In this document: one piece after another, positions 33,338-42,727 of the stretch
How the letters are laid out: every line of letters begins with the position of its first letter
Position numbering within the stretch: the stretch's first letter is position 1
The notes under the pieces: model-generated
What the model was told of the DNA's origin: nothing
Seen by the model: the letters and a program-made list of their open reading frames with translations, nothing else
Database searches by the model: none
NCBI RefSeq assembly: GCF_003480915.1
Contig: NZ_QUKD01000008.1
Span: 250,667-314,666, forward strand
DNA: 64,000 nt
Source of the DNA: Parabacteroides sp. TM07-1AC
GTDB lineage: Bacteria > Bacteroidota > Bacteroidia > Bacteroidales > Tannerellaceae
Direction: 5' to 3'
Program-made: the position numbers and the translations under genes

Positions 33338-33796
33338 ATGGCATTACAAGTTGGAGACAAAGCCCCCGAAGTGTTGGGGACTGATCAGAACGGAAATGAA
33401 ATAAAACTCAGCGATTTCAGAGGTAAGAAGCTAGCGCTTTACTTTTACCCGAAAGACAACACAAGCGGTTGCACGGCAGAAGCCTGCAGCCTGCGTGACG
33501 GTTACCAGGAGCTACAGGCAGCCGGTTACGAAGTGGTCGGGGTAAGTAAAGACAGCGCAAAATCCCACCAGGGATTCATTGCGAAGCAGAACCTGCCTTT
33601 CAACCTGATCGCTGACACGGACACAGCCCTGCAACAAGCCTTTGGCGTATGGGCGGAAAAGAAACTGTACGGACGTTCATACATGGGGACTCTCCGTACC
33701 ACCTTTATTATCAACGAAGACGGTGTCATCGAAAAGATAATCGGTCCGAAAGAGGTGAAGACAAAAGACCATGCTAATCAAATCCTTAATTCATAA
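33338..33796 (+). CDS. bcp: Thioredoxin-dependent peroxiredoxin (BCP)
   Basis: Reduces hydrogen and organic peroxides using thioredoxin. 152 residues, thioredoxin fold. [20 protein letters not shown] carries the peroxidatic Cys45 and, five residues later, Cys50 as resolving residue, the BCP/PrxQ pattern with an intrahelix disulfide. It ends 5 bases before recA and starts 10 bases after the radical SAM gene, so it belongs to a four-gene run. Confidence 0.95.
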   Translation: MALQVGDKAPEVLGTDQNGNEIKLSDFRGKKLALYFYPKDNTSGCTAEACSLRDGYQELQAAGYEVVGVSKDSAKSHQGFIAKQNLPFNLIADTDTALQQAFGVWAEKKLYGRSYMGTLRTTFIINEDGVIEKIIGPKEVKTKDHANQILNS

Positions 33797-33801
33797 AAGG
33801 G

Positions 33802-34845
33802 ATGGCAAAAGAAGACAATTTATTCGAAGAGGGAAAAACCCCGGAAGGTAAACCGGCTGTAAATGCCGACAAGTTAAAAGCATTGCGTGCAGCAATGGAC
33901 AAGATTGAGAAGAACTACGGAAAAGGTTCTATCATGAAGTTGGGTGACGAAAGTATAGAAGCAATCGAAGTGGTTCCGACCGGTTCTATCGCACTGAACG
34001 CCGCTTTGGGCGTTGGCGGTTATCCGAAAGGACGCGTTATCGAGATATACGGACCGGAATCTTCCGGTAAGACAACCCTGGCGATTCACGCTATTGCCGA
34101 AGCACAAAAAGCGGGCGGTATCGCTGCCTTTATCGATGCGGAACATGCGTTCGACCGTTTCTATGCGGAAAAGCTGGGTGTCGATGTGGAAAACTTATGG
34201 ATCTCACAGCCGGACAACGGTGAGCAGGCATTGGAAATTGCCGAACAGCTGATCCGTTCGTCTGCCGTGGATATTATCGTTATCGACTCTGTTGCGGCAT
34301 TGACGCCGAAAGCCGAAATCGAAGGCGATATGGGTGACAGCAAGATGGGTCTGCAGGCACGTCTGATGTCTCAGGCATTGCGTAAGCTGACCGGTGCGAT
34401 CAATAAGACAAACACGACTTGTATATTTATCAACCAGTTGCGTGATAAGATCGGTGTGATGTTCGGTAACCCGGAAACGACTACCGGCGGTAACGCGCTG
34501 AAATTCTATGCTTCCGTACGTCTGGATATCCGTAAGATCGGTACGTTGAAGGATGGCGACGAAGTGAAAGGCAACCAGGTTCGCGTGAAAGTAGTGAAGA
34601 ACAAGGTGGCTCCTCCTTTCCGTAAGGCTGAATTTGATATCATGTTCGGCGAAGGTATTTCCAAGGCGGGAGAGATCATCGACCTGGGTGCAGAACTGAA
34701 CATCATCAAAAAGAGCGGTTCCTGGTATAGCTACAACGATACAAAACTGGGACAAGGACGTGATGCCGCCAAACAATGCGTCAACGACAATCCTGAACTG
34801 GCTGAAGAATTATCCGGATTGATATTCGAAGCATTGAAAGGATAA
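33802..34845 (+). CDS. recA: Recombinase A
   Basis: 347 residues, the standard length. Walker [10 protein letters not shown], the DNA-binding loop regions ([22 protein letters not shown] divided over L1, [25 protein letters not shown] over L2) and Walker [11 protein letters not shown] are all intact. It catalyses strand exchange and LexA-type autocleavage. The start ATG lies 5 bases after the bcp stop. No separate promoter is evident in that gap, so DNA-damage control would have to act from further upstream or within bcp. Confidence 0.98.
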   Translation: MAKEDNLFEEGKTPEGKPAVNADKLKALRAAMDKIEKNYGKGSIMKLGDESIEAIEVVPTGSIALNAALGVGGYPKGRVIEIYGPESSGKTTLAIHAIAEAQKAGGIAAFIDAEHAFDRFYAEKLGVDVENLWISQPDNGEQALEIAEQLIRSSAVDIIVIDSVAALTPKAEIEGDMGDSKMGLQARLMSQALRKLTGAINKTNTTCIFINQLRDKIGVMFGNPETTTGGNALKFYASVRLDIRKIGTLKDGDEVKGNQVRVKVVKNKVAPPFRKAEFDIMFGEGISKAGEIIDLGAELNIIKKSGSWYSYNDTKLGQGRDAAKQCVNDNPELAEELSGLIFEALKG

Positions 34846-34876
34846 GCTACGCAGATTATCAGAAAGCTATTACCGG

Positions 34877-34965
34877 ACGCAGATTACGCAGAAAACGCAG
34901 ACTTTCGCAGATTTATTTTTTTAACAAGTCTGCGAGATTCTGCGCTTCGTCTGCGTAATCTGTGT
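34877..34965. repeat. CGCAGATT repeat forming a long hairpin after recA
   Basis: The left arm (34877-34914) contains ACGCAGATTACGCAGA plus further CGCAGA copies. The right arm (about 34926-34965) is its imperfect reverse complement (TCTGCG, CTGCGTAATCTGTG). Between them is ATTTATTTTTTTAAC. The structure can serve as terminator after recA. Its short-period CGCAGA content makes it look like a member of a dispersed repeat family. Confidence 0.7.
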
Positions 34966-35014
34966 TCCCTAATATCAACTTTTGACACAGTTTTTATTTA
35001 ATTCTCTTCCTATC

Positions 35015-35968
35015 ATGACAAACAAAGACAAATATCGCCTCCTGTGCAGTAATGAAAGCAGCCTGCCTCTTTTTTCACGCGACTGGTGGTTGGATGCAGC
35101 CTGCGGAGAAACGAAATGGGATGTCTTGCTGGTCGAAGAGAAAGGGAAGATACTTGCCGCCATGCCTCTGTATATTCCCCATCAAGGAATCATATCGATG
35201 CCTGTCTATACGCAAACCATGGGTCCCTGGTTCGCTCCGGAACCTCCGGATGCCAAATATACCCGGACATTGGGGAAACGCCAGGCGATATGCAAGGAGT
35301 TCACAGACGCATTAAAGGCTTATCCGCATTTCCTGCAAAACTTCAATTACAGGATAACGGACTGGCTGCCTTTTTACTGGGAAGGATACAAACAGACGAC
35401 ACGTTATACGTATCTGTTGAATGCCATACAGGATGAGCCTGTCCTTTGGGAAAACATGAGTCCCAACATTCGCCGGAACATTACAAAAGCCAAAGAGAAA
35501 TTCGGTATCACCATCCGGAAAGGAATATCCATAGTCGATTTCCTGAAGATACAATCGCTGACCTTCGAACGTCAGCATCTTGCCGCCCCCAAAAGGCAAG
35601 ACACACTGAGACAGTTGATCACAGCCTGCCGCGAACGCAATCAGGGCGACTTATGGGGAGCCTATGACGACAAAGGACAACTACACGCAGTCGCTTTCAT
35701 CGCCTGGCAGGAAAGCTGCGCTTATTACCTCGCCGGAGGAGGCGATCCGGCATTACGGGCTTCGGGAGCTCACAGCCTGCTCCTTTGGGAGTGTATCCGT
35801 TATGCCTCCCGATACACTACGACATTCGACTTCGAAGGTTCCATGATTCCGGGTGTTGAACGCTTTTTTCGTGAATTCGGGGCAATTCAGGCACCTTTCT
35901 TCACAATAACAAAAGGAAATCTCAGTTTATTACATAGAGCCTGGCTTAAGATAAAGGAACGGATATGA
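35015..35968 (+). CDS. GNAT/FemAB-like acyltransferase of the glycan operon
   Basis: 317 residues from ATG 35015; an in-frame TTG at 34982 is less likely. The chain has a duplicated GNAT-like layout: SPNIRRNITKAKEKFGI and GDLWGAYDDKGQLHAVAFIAW, AYYLAGGGDPALRASGAHSLLLWECI, FDFEGSMIPGVERFFREFGA. These fit the Acetyltransf_6/FemAB group that acylates sugars or peptides. It overlaps the deacetylase-like gene by 4 bases, so it is translationally coupled and probably modifies the same glycan product. Confidence 0.8.
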   Translation: MTNKDKYRLLCSNESSLPLFSRDWWLDAACGETKWDVLLVEEKGKILAAMPLYIPHQGIISMPVYTQTMGPWFAPEPPDAKYTRTLGKRQAICKEFTDALKAYPHFLQNFNYRITDWLPFYWEGYKQTTRYTYLLNAIQDEPVLWENMSPNIRRNITKAKEKFGITIRKGISIVDFLKIQSLTFERQHLAAPKRQDTLRQLITACRERNQGDLWGAYDDKGQLHAVAFIAWQESCAYYLAGGGDPALRASGAHSLLLWECIRYASRYTTTFDFEGSMIPGVERFFREFGAIQAPFFTITKGNLSLLHRAWLKIKERI

Positions 35969-37266
35969 ACAATCACGCTTTACATTATATAATACGCTTC
36001 CTTCTCGGAGAGGATATTCCCGGGGAAATTGTTGCTGCTATCGGATATACGAATAACATAAAACATTTTGAGCGTTATAGTATCGTGATCATACCTTCCG
36101 GATTCTTTTCCAGCCGTGTATACGGCACAGCTTCTTCCCTTCCGGAATTACCCTTGCAGGAAATCGAAGGGACTCCTCTCCTGTTCGGCTCGCCTTTGGT
36201 GGAGTTGGTTGGCGAAACACTGGTGATCCATGCGGATATCATTGCCAGCACGTACTTTCTTATCACCCGCTATGAGGAAATTATACAACGGAACGTCAGG
36301 GATGAACACGGACGTTTCCCCGGAAAGCAATCTCTTCCCTATCGGGCAGGGTTCCTTCACCGCCCGATCGTCGACGAATACCGCTTGCTCCTGCGCAAAT
36401 GGTTGCAGCAATACGGTCTCCGCATACCGGATGTAAAGAAAGAAATACAGCATATTTACCTGACTCACGACCTGGACATGCCCACTCTTTACCGTACATG
36501 GAAAGGAGTTATCCGCTCGGTTCGGGATAAAAGAGGCATCCTGCAATCCGTACAAGGGAAATACGGACCGTTGGAAGAGGATCCGTACTATACATTTCCC
36601 TGGCTGTTTGAACAAAATAACGTATTACGGGAACAGGTTGGCAAAGATATTTGCCAGGCGATCCTTTTTATCCGCAGCGGAGGCAAAACCAAACAGGACA
36701 AACCTCGTTACAGCCTGCGCAGCAAAGACATAGGCCAGTTATTGGAGTCTGTTTACAGCAATGATATGGCTATCGGACTGCACGCCAGCTACCAGGCAGG
36801 TCTGTCACCGGACCTGATAAAAAAAGAGAAAGCCGTACTGGAAGAGCATACCGGAAAAAGCATCCGCCTGAACCGTCACCATTTCCTTTCCAGCCGTGAA
36901 CCGGAAGATATGACTCAACTGGAAGCAGCCGGTATAACGGATGATTTTACGATGGGATATGCCGATGTTGCCGGATTCAGGTTAGGCACCAGTTATCCGG
37001 TGCGCTGGATCAATCCGGTCAGCCGCCGTTTGTCTTCCATCCTGCTGCACCCGCTCACGGTCATGGATTGTTCTTTAGAAGAAAAGAAATATATGGGATT
37101 GAATTACGAAGAAGCACAGGCATATAGCCTGAACCTTGCCGAACAAGTGAAAAATGCCGGCGGAGAACTGACACTCTTATGGCATAACACCAGTGCCCAA
37201 GAAAGCACTGATAGTTATTTACGCAAACTCTACAGCCATTTATTAAACGAACTCGCAAAGAAATGA
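35965..37266 (+). CDS. Polysaccharide deacetylase-like protein with N-terminal extension
   Basis: 433 residues. The first ~150 residues are an uncharacterised extension. The NodB-like part has LTHDLDMP (His168-Asp169-Leu-Asp171), GLHASYQAG, RLNRHHFLS and a C-terminal LLWHNTS. Such motifs suggest a metal-dependent carbohydrate de-N-acetylase, although the usual second His arrangement is altered, so activity is not certain. It is linked by 4-base overlaps to both neighbours, the acyltransferase and wecB. Confidence 0.78.
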   Translation: MNNHALHYIIRFLLGEDIPGEIVAAIGYTNNIKHFERYSIVIIPSGFFSSRVYGTASSLPELPLQEIEGTPLLFGSPLVELVGETLVIHADIIASTYFLITRYEEIIQRNVRDEHGRFPGKQSLPYRAGFLHRPIVDEYRLLLRKWLQQYGLRIPDVKKEIQHIYLTHDLDMPTLYRTWKGVIRSVRDKRGILQSVQGKYGPLEEDPYYTFPWLFEQNNVLREQVGKDICQAILFIRSGGKTKQDKPRYSLRSKDIGQLLESVYSNDMAIGLHASYQAGLSPDLIKKEKAVLEEHTGKSIRLNRHHFLSSREPEDMTQLEAAGITDDFTMGYADVAGFRLGTSYPVRWINPVSRRLSSILLHPLTVMDCSLEEKKYMGLNYEEAQAYSLNLAEQVKNAGGELTLLWHNTSAQESTDSYLRKLYSHLLNELAKK

Positions 37267-38348
37267 AAATTGTCACTATTGTCGGAGCCAGGCCCCAATT
37301 CGTCAAGGCTGCCATGGTTAGCCGGGCGATTCATGAATACAACAAAAAGAATGAAACGCCGTATGAGGAACTGCTTCTTCATACGGGGCAGCATTATGAT
37401 ACCAATATGAGCGACATCTTTTTCAATAGCATGGGAATCCCCCAGCCCGCCTGGCAACTGCAATGCGGGAACGGGACGCATGGAGAGATGACCGGTCGTA
37501 TGCTCATCGAAATAGAAAAAATATTACTGGATACTTTACCCGATTATGTGTTGGTTTACGGTGACACGAACTCGACACTGGCAGGTGCATTGGCTGCTTC
37601 CAAACTTCATATACCGGTAGTTCATGTAGAAGCCGGACTTCGTAGTTTCAACAAGCAGATGCCGGAAGAGATCAATCGCATCCTGACCGACCATATGGCA
37701 ACGATCTTGTGTTGCCCGACTTTCGCCGCCGTCAGGCATTTGGCTAACGAAGGGATACAAGAGGGAGTTCACCATGTCGGGGATGTCATGTATGATGCCG
37801 CATTGACTTTCGGCAAATTGGCTGACACTTCCTCCGATATGCTCGACCGGCTGAAGCTGACCAGCAAAGAGTTCAGAATATGTACGGTACACAGGGCAGA
37901 GAACACGGATAGTCCGGAAAGGATATCCGGTATCGTCGATGCAATCAAAGAAATATCGTCCCTTTCCTGCCCGACTGTTTTACCCCTTCATCCCCGTACA
38001 CGAAATTGTCTGGAAAAGCAAGGTCTGTTACATTCATTGGAAAGTCACGAAGGGATACGGATCATTCCTCCGATCAGTTTCCTGGATATGGTCATGCTGG
38101 AAAAACATGCGGCAACGATCCTGACAGATTCGGGCGGCGTACAAAAAGAGGCATATTTCCATCACACTCCCTGTATAACATTACGGGATGAGACAGAATG
38201 GGTAGAGACGGTTGAAGCCGGCTGGAACCAGATTGCCGGATATAAAAAAGAGAATATCCTGCATTGTCTCGAGAAGCGGCCGGAAAGAAAAGAAATCCTG
38301 GAATACGGAACAGGAAGTGCTTCAAAAAACATTATCAATCTGCTATGA
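37263..38348 (+). CDS. wecB: UDP-N-acetylglucosamine 2-epimerase, non-hydrolysing
   Basis: Converts UDP-GlcNAc to UDP-ManNAc for surface polysaccharide. 361 residues of GT-B-like fold: VGARPQFVKAAMVSRAI, TGQHYDTNMS, GDTNSTLAGALAASK, HVEAGLRSFNKQMPEEINR, VHRAENTD, LTDSGGVQKEAYF. All catalytic-region motifs are present. It overlaps both neighbouring genes by 4 bases. No ManNAc dehydrogenase (wecC) follows, so UDP-ManNAc itself, or an enzyme elsewhere, is the next step. Confidence 0.93.
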   Translation: MKIVTIVGARPQFVKAAMVSRAIHEYNKKNETPYEELLLHTGQHYDTNMSDIFFNSMGIPQPAWQLQCGNGTHGEMTGRMLIEIEKILLDTLPDYVLVYGDTNSTLAGALAASKLHIPVVHVEAGLRSFNKQMPEEINRILTDHMATILCCPTFAAVRHLANEGIQEGVHHVGDVMYDAALTFGKLADTSSDMLDRLKLTSKEFRICTVHRAENTDSPERISGIVDAIKEISSLSCPTVLPLHPRTRNCLEKQGLLHSLESHEGIRIIPPISFLDMVMLEKHAATILTDSGGVQKEAYFHHTPCITLRDETEWVETVEAGWNQIAGYKKENILHCLEKRPERKEILEYGTGSASKNIINLL

Positions 38349-39592
38349 AGAAAGTACTGATCATCTGCGATCTTTTTCCACCGGCTTTCGGTCCGCGCAT
38401 GGGATATCTATGCAAATATCTCGGAAGTTACGGATGGGAACCGGTTGTTCTGACGGAAGCCGTAGAAGAAAATACGTTTACATTCCTGGCAAATAAATGT
38501 GAAGTCGCATATGTGAATTATTATACAGCCAAAGGGCGCTTTACCCGAAAGTTGCAATGGCTCAGCACGCTTTTACTCGATCTTTGTTTCGGATATAAGG
38601 ATATCCGTATGTATAAAGAGGCGGAAAAGCTGGTCAAAAAAAATAAGTTCGATCTGGTTTTATGCAGCAGCTTCCGGACATTTCCCTTGCCGGCAGCACG
38701 CAAGGTAGCCCGAAAACATCAACTGCCTTTAGTTGTCGACCTGCGGGATATCATCGAACAATATACCGGAAATGAATTTATATCTCACCCGCTCCCTTCT
38801 TTCCTGGGATTAAACAAATTGTTTGTTTCAGTCTTTAAACGGAAAAGTCTCAGGGATAGAAACCGGGTGTTAAGGCAGGCTGATTTTGTAACAACAATCT
38901 CTCCCTGGCATGTGAACATGCTGAAACAATATAATCCGAACGTTGAACTGATCTATAATGGGTTTGACTCTGAGTTGTTTTATCCGGAACAGAGAAAGAC
39001 GGATCAATTCATCATCACCTATACGGGACGGTTGCTGAGTACAGCGATGCGTGATCCCGGGTTATTCCTGGAAGCATTACGGATCTTGTCTGAAGAAAAG
39101 GTATTGACCGTCAAGGATTGCCGGGTGTATTGGTATGTCGACGAAGCATCCTGGAAAATCATTACGGAAGAAGCTGAGAAACAGAACGTCCTTCCTTACA
39201 TGGACTTTAAAGGATACGTTCCGGCATCGGATATTCCTTCCGTATTAAACAGCAGCTCTGTTTTATTATTGTTGACAAACCGTGCCACCGATTCCGGTCC
39301 CAAAGGCATCATGACAACCAAGTTTTTCGAATCGCTGGCTGTCGAGAAGCCGATACTCTGCGTACGGAGCGACGAAAGCCATTTGGCTGAAGCGATCAAA
39401 GAGACAAATGCCGGACTTGCCGCAACGAATGTAAATGAGGTATGCGATTTCCTTAAATCGTATTATCTGGAGTGGAAAGAAAAAGGATATGCTTCTTCTT
39501 CCATAAAAAAGGACAAACTGATCCGTTTCTCGCGGAAAGAACAGGCAAAGCAATTTATAGAAATCTTCGAAAAGGCTCAAATTCATGGATAA
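38345..39592 (+). CDS. Glycosyltransferase, GT4-like (GT-B fold)
   Basis: Start at ATG 38345 overlaps the wecB stop (ATGA) and gives MKKVLIICDLFPPAFGPRMGY, the normal opening; 415 residues. The C-terminal donor site is recognisable: TYTGRLLS, YMDFKGYVPASDIPSVLNSS, GIMTTKFFESLAVEKPILCV. A retaining nucleotide-sugar transferase at the membrane face is expected. Donor and acceptor cannot be read from the sequence. Confidence 0.85.
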   Translation: MKKVLIICDLFPPAFGPRMGYLCKYLGSYGWEPVVLTEAVEENTFTFLANKCEVAYVNYYTAKGRFTRKLQWLSTLLLDLCFGYKDIRMYKEAEKLVKKNKFDLVLCSSFRTFPLPAARKVARKHQLPLVVDLRDIIEQYTGNEFISHPLPSFLGLNKLFVSVFKRKSLRDRNRVLRQADFVTTISPWHVNMLKQYNPNVELIYNGFDSELFYPEQRKTDQFIITYTGRLLSTAMRDPGLFLEALRILSEEKVLTVKDCRVYWYVDEASWKIITEEAEKQNVLPYMDFKGYVPASDIPSVLNSSSVLLLLTNRATDSGPKGIMTTKFFESLAVEKPILCVRSDESHLAEAIKETNAGLAATNVNEVCDFLKSYYLEWKEKGYASSSIKKDKLIRFSRKEQAKQFIEIFEKAQIHG

Positions 39593-40715
39593 ATACATCA
39601 ATATAGTATCGTTCAATATTCCCTGGCCTGCCAATTATGGCGGAGTGATCGATGTGTATTACAAAATGCGGGCTTTACACAAGTGCGGGGTAAAAATCAT
39701 TCTGCACTGTTTTGAGTACGAACGTCCTCATGCCAAAGAGTTAGCTTCCTTGTGCGAAAAAGTATATTATTACAAGCGTAAAACAGGGTTTTTATCCAAT
39801 ATAACCTGGTTACCCTACAATGTCTTTAGTCGCAAAGACCCGGAATTGCTCGATAATCTGCTGAAGAATGACTACCCGATCCTGTTTGACGGATTACATA
39901 CCTGTTACTACATCAGCCATCCCCGATTGCAGGGACGGATGAAAATATACAGGGCATGTAATATCGAACATGATTATTACCGCCATCTTGCCAAGGGGGA
40001 AACAAACCGGATCAAAAAATGCTTCTTCCAAATTGAAGCCTGGCGGTTCGAACGTTATCAGGAGATTCTGAGACATGCCGATCTTATGCTGGCTGTTTCG
40101 ACTACCGATACAGACTATCTCCGGAAGGTCTTCCCAGGGAAAAAGGTGGAATACATGCCCTGTTTTCATGTGAACGACCAGATAACCGTCCGGACAGGAT
40201 CATCCGATTTTGTATTGTATCACGGAAAATTATCCGTCACGGAAAATTCGATTGCCGCCATCTATCTGATCAAGAATGTTTTCTGTAAACTACAGTATCC
40301 TTGTATCATAGCCGGCATGGATCCTCCTGCGGCATTATTGGAAACCGCGGCTCCCTATCCGAACATTACGGTTGAAGTAAATCCTTCCAACGAACGGATG
40401 GATTACCTCACCCATGAAGCGCAGGTGCACATGCTGATCACTTTCCAGGATACAGGTCTGAAACTTAAATTGCTGAACAGTCTCTTCGGCGGAAGACATA
40501 CGATAGCCAACCGGCAAATGGTTACAGGCAGTGGTCTGGAAGCTCTTTGTCACATAGCCGACACGCCGGAAGAATTGATAGCGACCTGCCATACATTCAT
40601 GAAGCAACCGATGACAAAAGAGCTGATCGCTCAACGAAAAGACTGGCTATTCCCTACCTTTTCAAACCAACAGCAGGGTGAACGTCTTTACAAGATGATC
40701 TATCATCCGGAATAA
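39585..40715 (+). CDS. Glycosyltransferase-like protein (GT-B fold)
   Basis: 376 residues, overlapping the preceding glycosyltransferase by 8 bases. NIPWPANYGGVIDVYYKMRAL resembles the N-terminus of GT4-type enzymes, and ADLMLAVSTTDTDYLRKVFPG is a typical middle segment. The usual C-terminal E-x7-E is weak (GLKLKLLNSLFGGRHTIAN), so a divergent member. It is last in the glycan operon and is followed by a convergent gene. Confidence 0.78.
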   Translation: MDKYINIVSFNIPWPANYGGVIDVYYKMRALHKCGVKIILHCFEYERPHAKELASLCEKVYYYKRKTGFLSNITWLPYNVFSRKDPELLDNLLKNDYPILFDGLHTCYYISHPRLQGRMKIYRACNIEHDYYRHLAKGETNRIKKCFFQIEAWRFERYQEILRHADLMLAVSTTDTDYLRKVFPGKKVEYMPCFHVNDQITVRTGSSDFVLYHGKLSVTENSIAAIYLIKNVFCKLQYPCIIAGMDPPAALLETAAPYPNITVEVNPSNERMDYLTHEAQVHMLITFQDTGLKLKLLNSLFGGRHTIANRQMVTGSGLEALCHIADTPEELIATCHTFMKQPMTKELIAQRKDWLFPTFSNQQQGERLYKMIYHPE

Positions 40716-40724
40716 GCAGAGCGG

Positions 40725-42119
40725 TCACTTTTCATCCAATGGTACATACAGCCTCAGAAAGATCAATCCGCTTTTCAGTTCTTTCTGAAGTTTCCATTTG
40801 GAATGAATGGCATTGATAGATTCATCATCCCAATTATACAGGTTTGAATAGATGATATACCGGCTCTTGTCCCAGTCGACAGGAGTAAACTGACGCTTAT
40901 CCTCATTTATATCCAGATCCGCAAAGGGAGCGTTCAGAGGAAATGAAGCAGAAACATCATTCACGTCTATATGCTGGTCTTCAAGATATGTGATCATTTC
41001 CTGCCGTAACGAATAACAAGGCAGGTGGCAAAGGACACTATCCCATGCTTTAGACATTTTCTCGGAATAAACCCAAAAGTTGCCGCTGACCAATACCAGA
41101 AGCATCCCCACAAAAACGATCCGGATTTTCCTTGCCTCATACACTTTCGACAATAGCTGGGCGGTTATCAATGCCAACAGGATATATAATACGATAAAAT
41201 AGCGATCACCAAAAGGATTCGTCACGGGAATTGTTACCAAAAACAAAGTGAATAGCACACTCAGGTAAATAATACTCAAGCGGGAATGCACGACAAAGGC
41301 GATAAAATTCTTTATACCCATCTTTATTATAGCCACCAGCAAAAACAGCCAGACAATGATCCTCCCCGAATCGAGCATTCGTATTGCCAAGCTCGCTATA
41401 TTCTTAATGATATGGCTCAGGCTTGCCAATTCACGATGTTCCTGATATTCGAATCCCGGCTGATACAGAAAATATCCGGTTTCCAGTTTCCGGTAAAGAA
41501 ACCATGCACCTAAAGCCAGTAAAACCGGAATAAAAGAAGGGAAAACATAGACAAACGCCTCCTTGAAAGATTTTTTTTCGATCACTTTCGCGATAACCAG
41601 GTACCCCAGTCCCAGTCCGGCACAAACAACAAATCCACGGATACTGACCAGTCCCAAGCAACATGCGGACACTGCCAGCCAGCCTCTCTTATTCTCTAGG
41701 AGCAAGTTTATACTTAACAAGGCAAAAAAGCACAAGATAACATCAGGAGAAATGAGAATCAGTTGGGTAGAAAGCGTTGGTTCCAATACTGCCAGCAAAA
41801 AGATATAAGGTGTATATTTTGTATTCAGCTTTTCACACAGACGCCAGACCTGCCAAATGACACCTACCGAGAATAAGGTGACAGATAAATGGGCCACCAG
41901 TAGATTTTTTCCTAACAGAGTCCATAATACAGCCAGATACATATGTGCCAAAGGTGGTTCCGAGACATAATTAACCGGATAGACAAAAGAGAAAAGGCCG
42001 TGTTCCAGTAAATAACTGGCGGGCATTGAATAACCGGCTACATTATCCCAGAAAAAACAATTATCTAATGTAAAGAACTTCAATACCAGAAACAGGACAA
42101 GTGCAACGTATTTAGCCAT
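40725..42119 (-). CDS. Integral-membrane glycosyltransferase, GT39/ArnT-like
   Basis: 464 residues with about ten hydrophobic segments. The N-terminal loop has FFWDNVAGYSMPASYLLEHG and YVSEPPLAHMYLAVLW, where the acidic residues and the PPL..Y pattern match polyprenyl-phosphate-sugar-dependent transferases of the dolichyl-P-mannose/ArnT type. It should move a sugar from a lipid carrier to a periplasmic acceptor. It follows folK by 5 bases, an unrelated partner in function. Convergent with the 35-40.7 kb operon. Confidence 0.78.
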   Translation of the reverse strand: MAKYVALVLFLVLKFFTLDNCFFWDNVAGYSMPASYLLEHGLFSFVYPVNYVSEPPLAHMYLAVLWTLLGKNLLVAHLSVTLFSVGVIWQVWRLCEKLNTKYTPYIFLLAVLEPTLSTQLILISPDVILCFFALLSINLLLENKRGWLAVSACCLGLVSIRGFVVCAGLGLGYLVIAKVIEKKSFKEAFVYVFPSFIPVLLALGAWFLYRKLETGYFLYQPGFEYQEHRELASLSHIIKNIASLAIRMLDSGRIIVWLFLLVAIIKMGIKNFIAFVVHSRLSIIYLSVLFTLFLVTIPVTNPFGDRYFIVLYILLALITAQLLSKVYEARKIRIVFVGMLLVLVSGNFWVYSEKMSKAWDSVLCHLPCYSLRQEMITYLEDQHIDVNDVSASFPLNAPFADLDINEDKRQFTPVDWDKSRYIIYSNLYNWDDESINAIHSKWKLQKELKSGLIFLRLYVPLDEK

Positions 42120-42124
42120 ACAAT

Positions 42125-42538
42125 TTATTTATTCGGTTTATATTTTTCATGACCACCGGATTCGACCTCCTGCAGGAAACGGATTCCGGCTTTTACATAC
42201 TCCCGTTGAAGATCTTCCGGCTTCAGAATAAGGTCGTTCCATTGAAGCAGGTCGATGTCGATAGGAATAATCCCTTCCGATTTACCGTTCGTCGTCCGTC
42301 CTAACGTCCTTTCCGTTTGTTTGAAAGCCGCGACCAGCCTGTCCGGCTCTTCCGAAGTAAAAGCGACTGCCACCCGATTCAGGAAAAGGGCTGGGTTATT
42401 CATGCCTACCGGCTCGGTATAAACGGCTGCGGAAAAACGGATCGAGACAAAACAGTCCTCTAACAGCCGGACGGCTGCTGCCATGTTCTTCTCTTTATCC
42501 AAGTTAGAACCAAGGCCGATTATCACTCTGTTCAACAT
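42125..42538 (-). CDS. folK: Hydroxymethyldihydropteridine pyrophosphokinase
   Basis: Transfers pyrophosphate from ATP to 6-hydroxymethyl-7,8-dihydropterin in folate synthesis. Start at ATG 42538 (MLNRVIIGLGSN) with GGGGGAT upstream; 137 residues. The ATG at 42571 would lie on the -7 box at 42569-42576 and is rejected. GLGSNLDKEKNM, YTEPVGMNNPALFLN and IPIDIDLLQW are family motifs. The residues before PIDIDLL (GRTTNGKSEGI) depart from the common GR..R..PR form. Confidence 0.88.
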   Translation of the reverse strand: MLNRVIIGLGSNLDKEKNMAAAVRLLEDCFVSIRFSAAVYTEPVGMNNPALFLNRVAVAFTSEEPDRLVAAFKQTERTLGRTTNGKSEGIIPIDIDLLQWNDLILKPEDLQREYVKAGIRFLQEVESGGHEKYKPNK

Positions 42539-42568
42539 ATATCCCCCGGATTTGTTATTTTCAGACTT

Positions 42569-42576
42569 CAAAGATA
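42569..42576 (-). promoter_or_regulatory. -7 promoter box of folK (minus strand TATCTTTG)
   Basis: CAAAGATA on the plus strand, 31 bases upstream of the chosen folK ATG. It serves to exclude the longer start. Confidence 0.6.
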
Positions 42577-42660
42577 CAAAACATTCAGAAATAACATCCG
42601 ATTCGACACATCTCCTCGCGGGGACAATGCTTGCAGAAGTTTTTAAATACTGTCGCGCAG

Positions 42661-42680
42661 AATACCTAAAGTTAGGTATT
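42661..42680. promoter_or_regulatory. Palindromic operator candidate upstream of feoAB
   Basis: AATACCTAA and TTAGGTATT form a perfect palindrome with 9-base arms and a 2-base centre. It overlaps the expected -33 element (TTGG 42679-42682, 19 bases from the -7 box). Its TTAGG/CCTAA half-sites resemble DtxR/IdeR-type metal-repressor sites rather than classical Fur boxes. Iron-dependent repression of feoAB is inferred. Confidence 0.65.
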
Positions 42681-42701
42681 GGTTATGCAACCATTAAAAT
42701 A

Positions 42702-42709
42702 TACCTTTG
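42702..42709 (+). promoter_or_regulatory. -7 promoter box of feoAB (TACCTTTG)
   Basis: Exact TAnnTTTG, 19 bases before the ATG at 42728. The in-frame TTG at 42707 lies inside the box and cannot be the translation start. Confidence 0.65.
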
Positions 42710-42727
42710 CGGAAGATTTTTGAAAAA

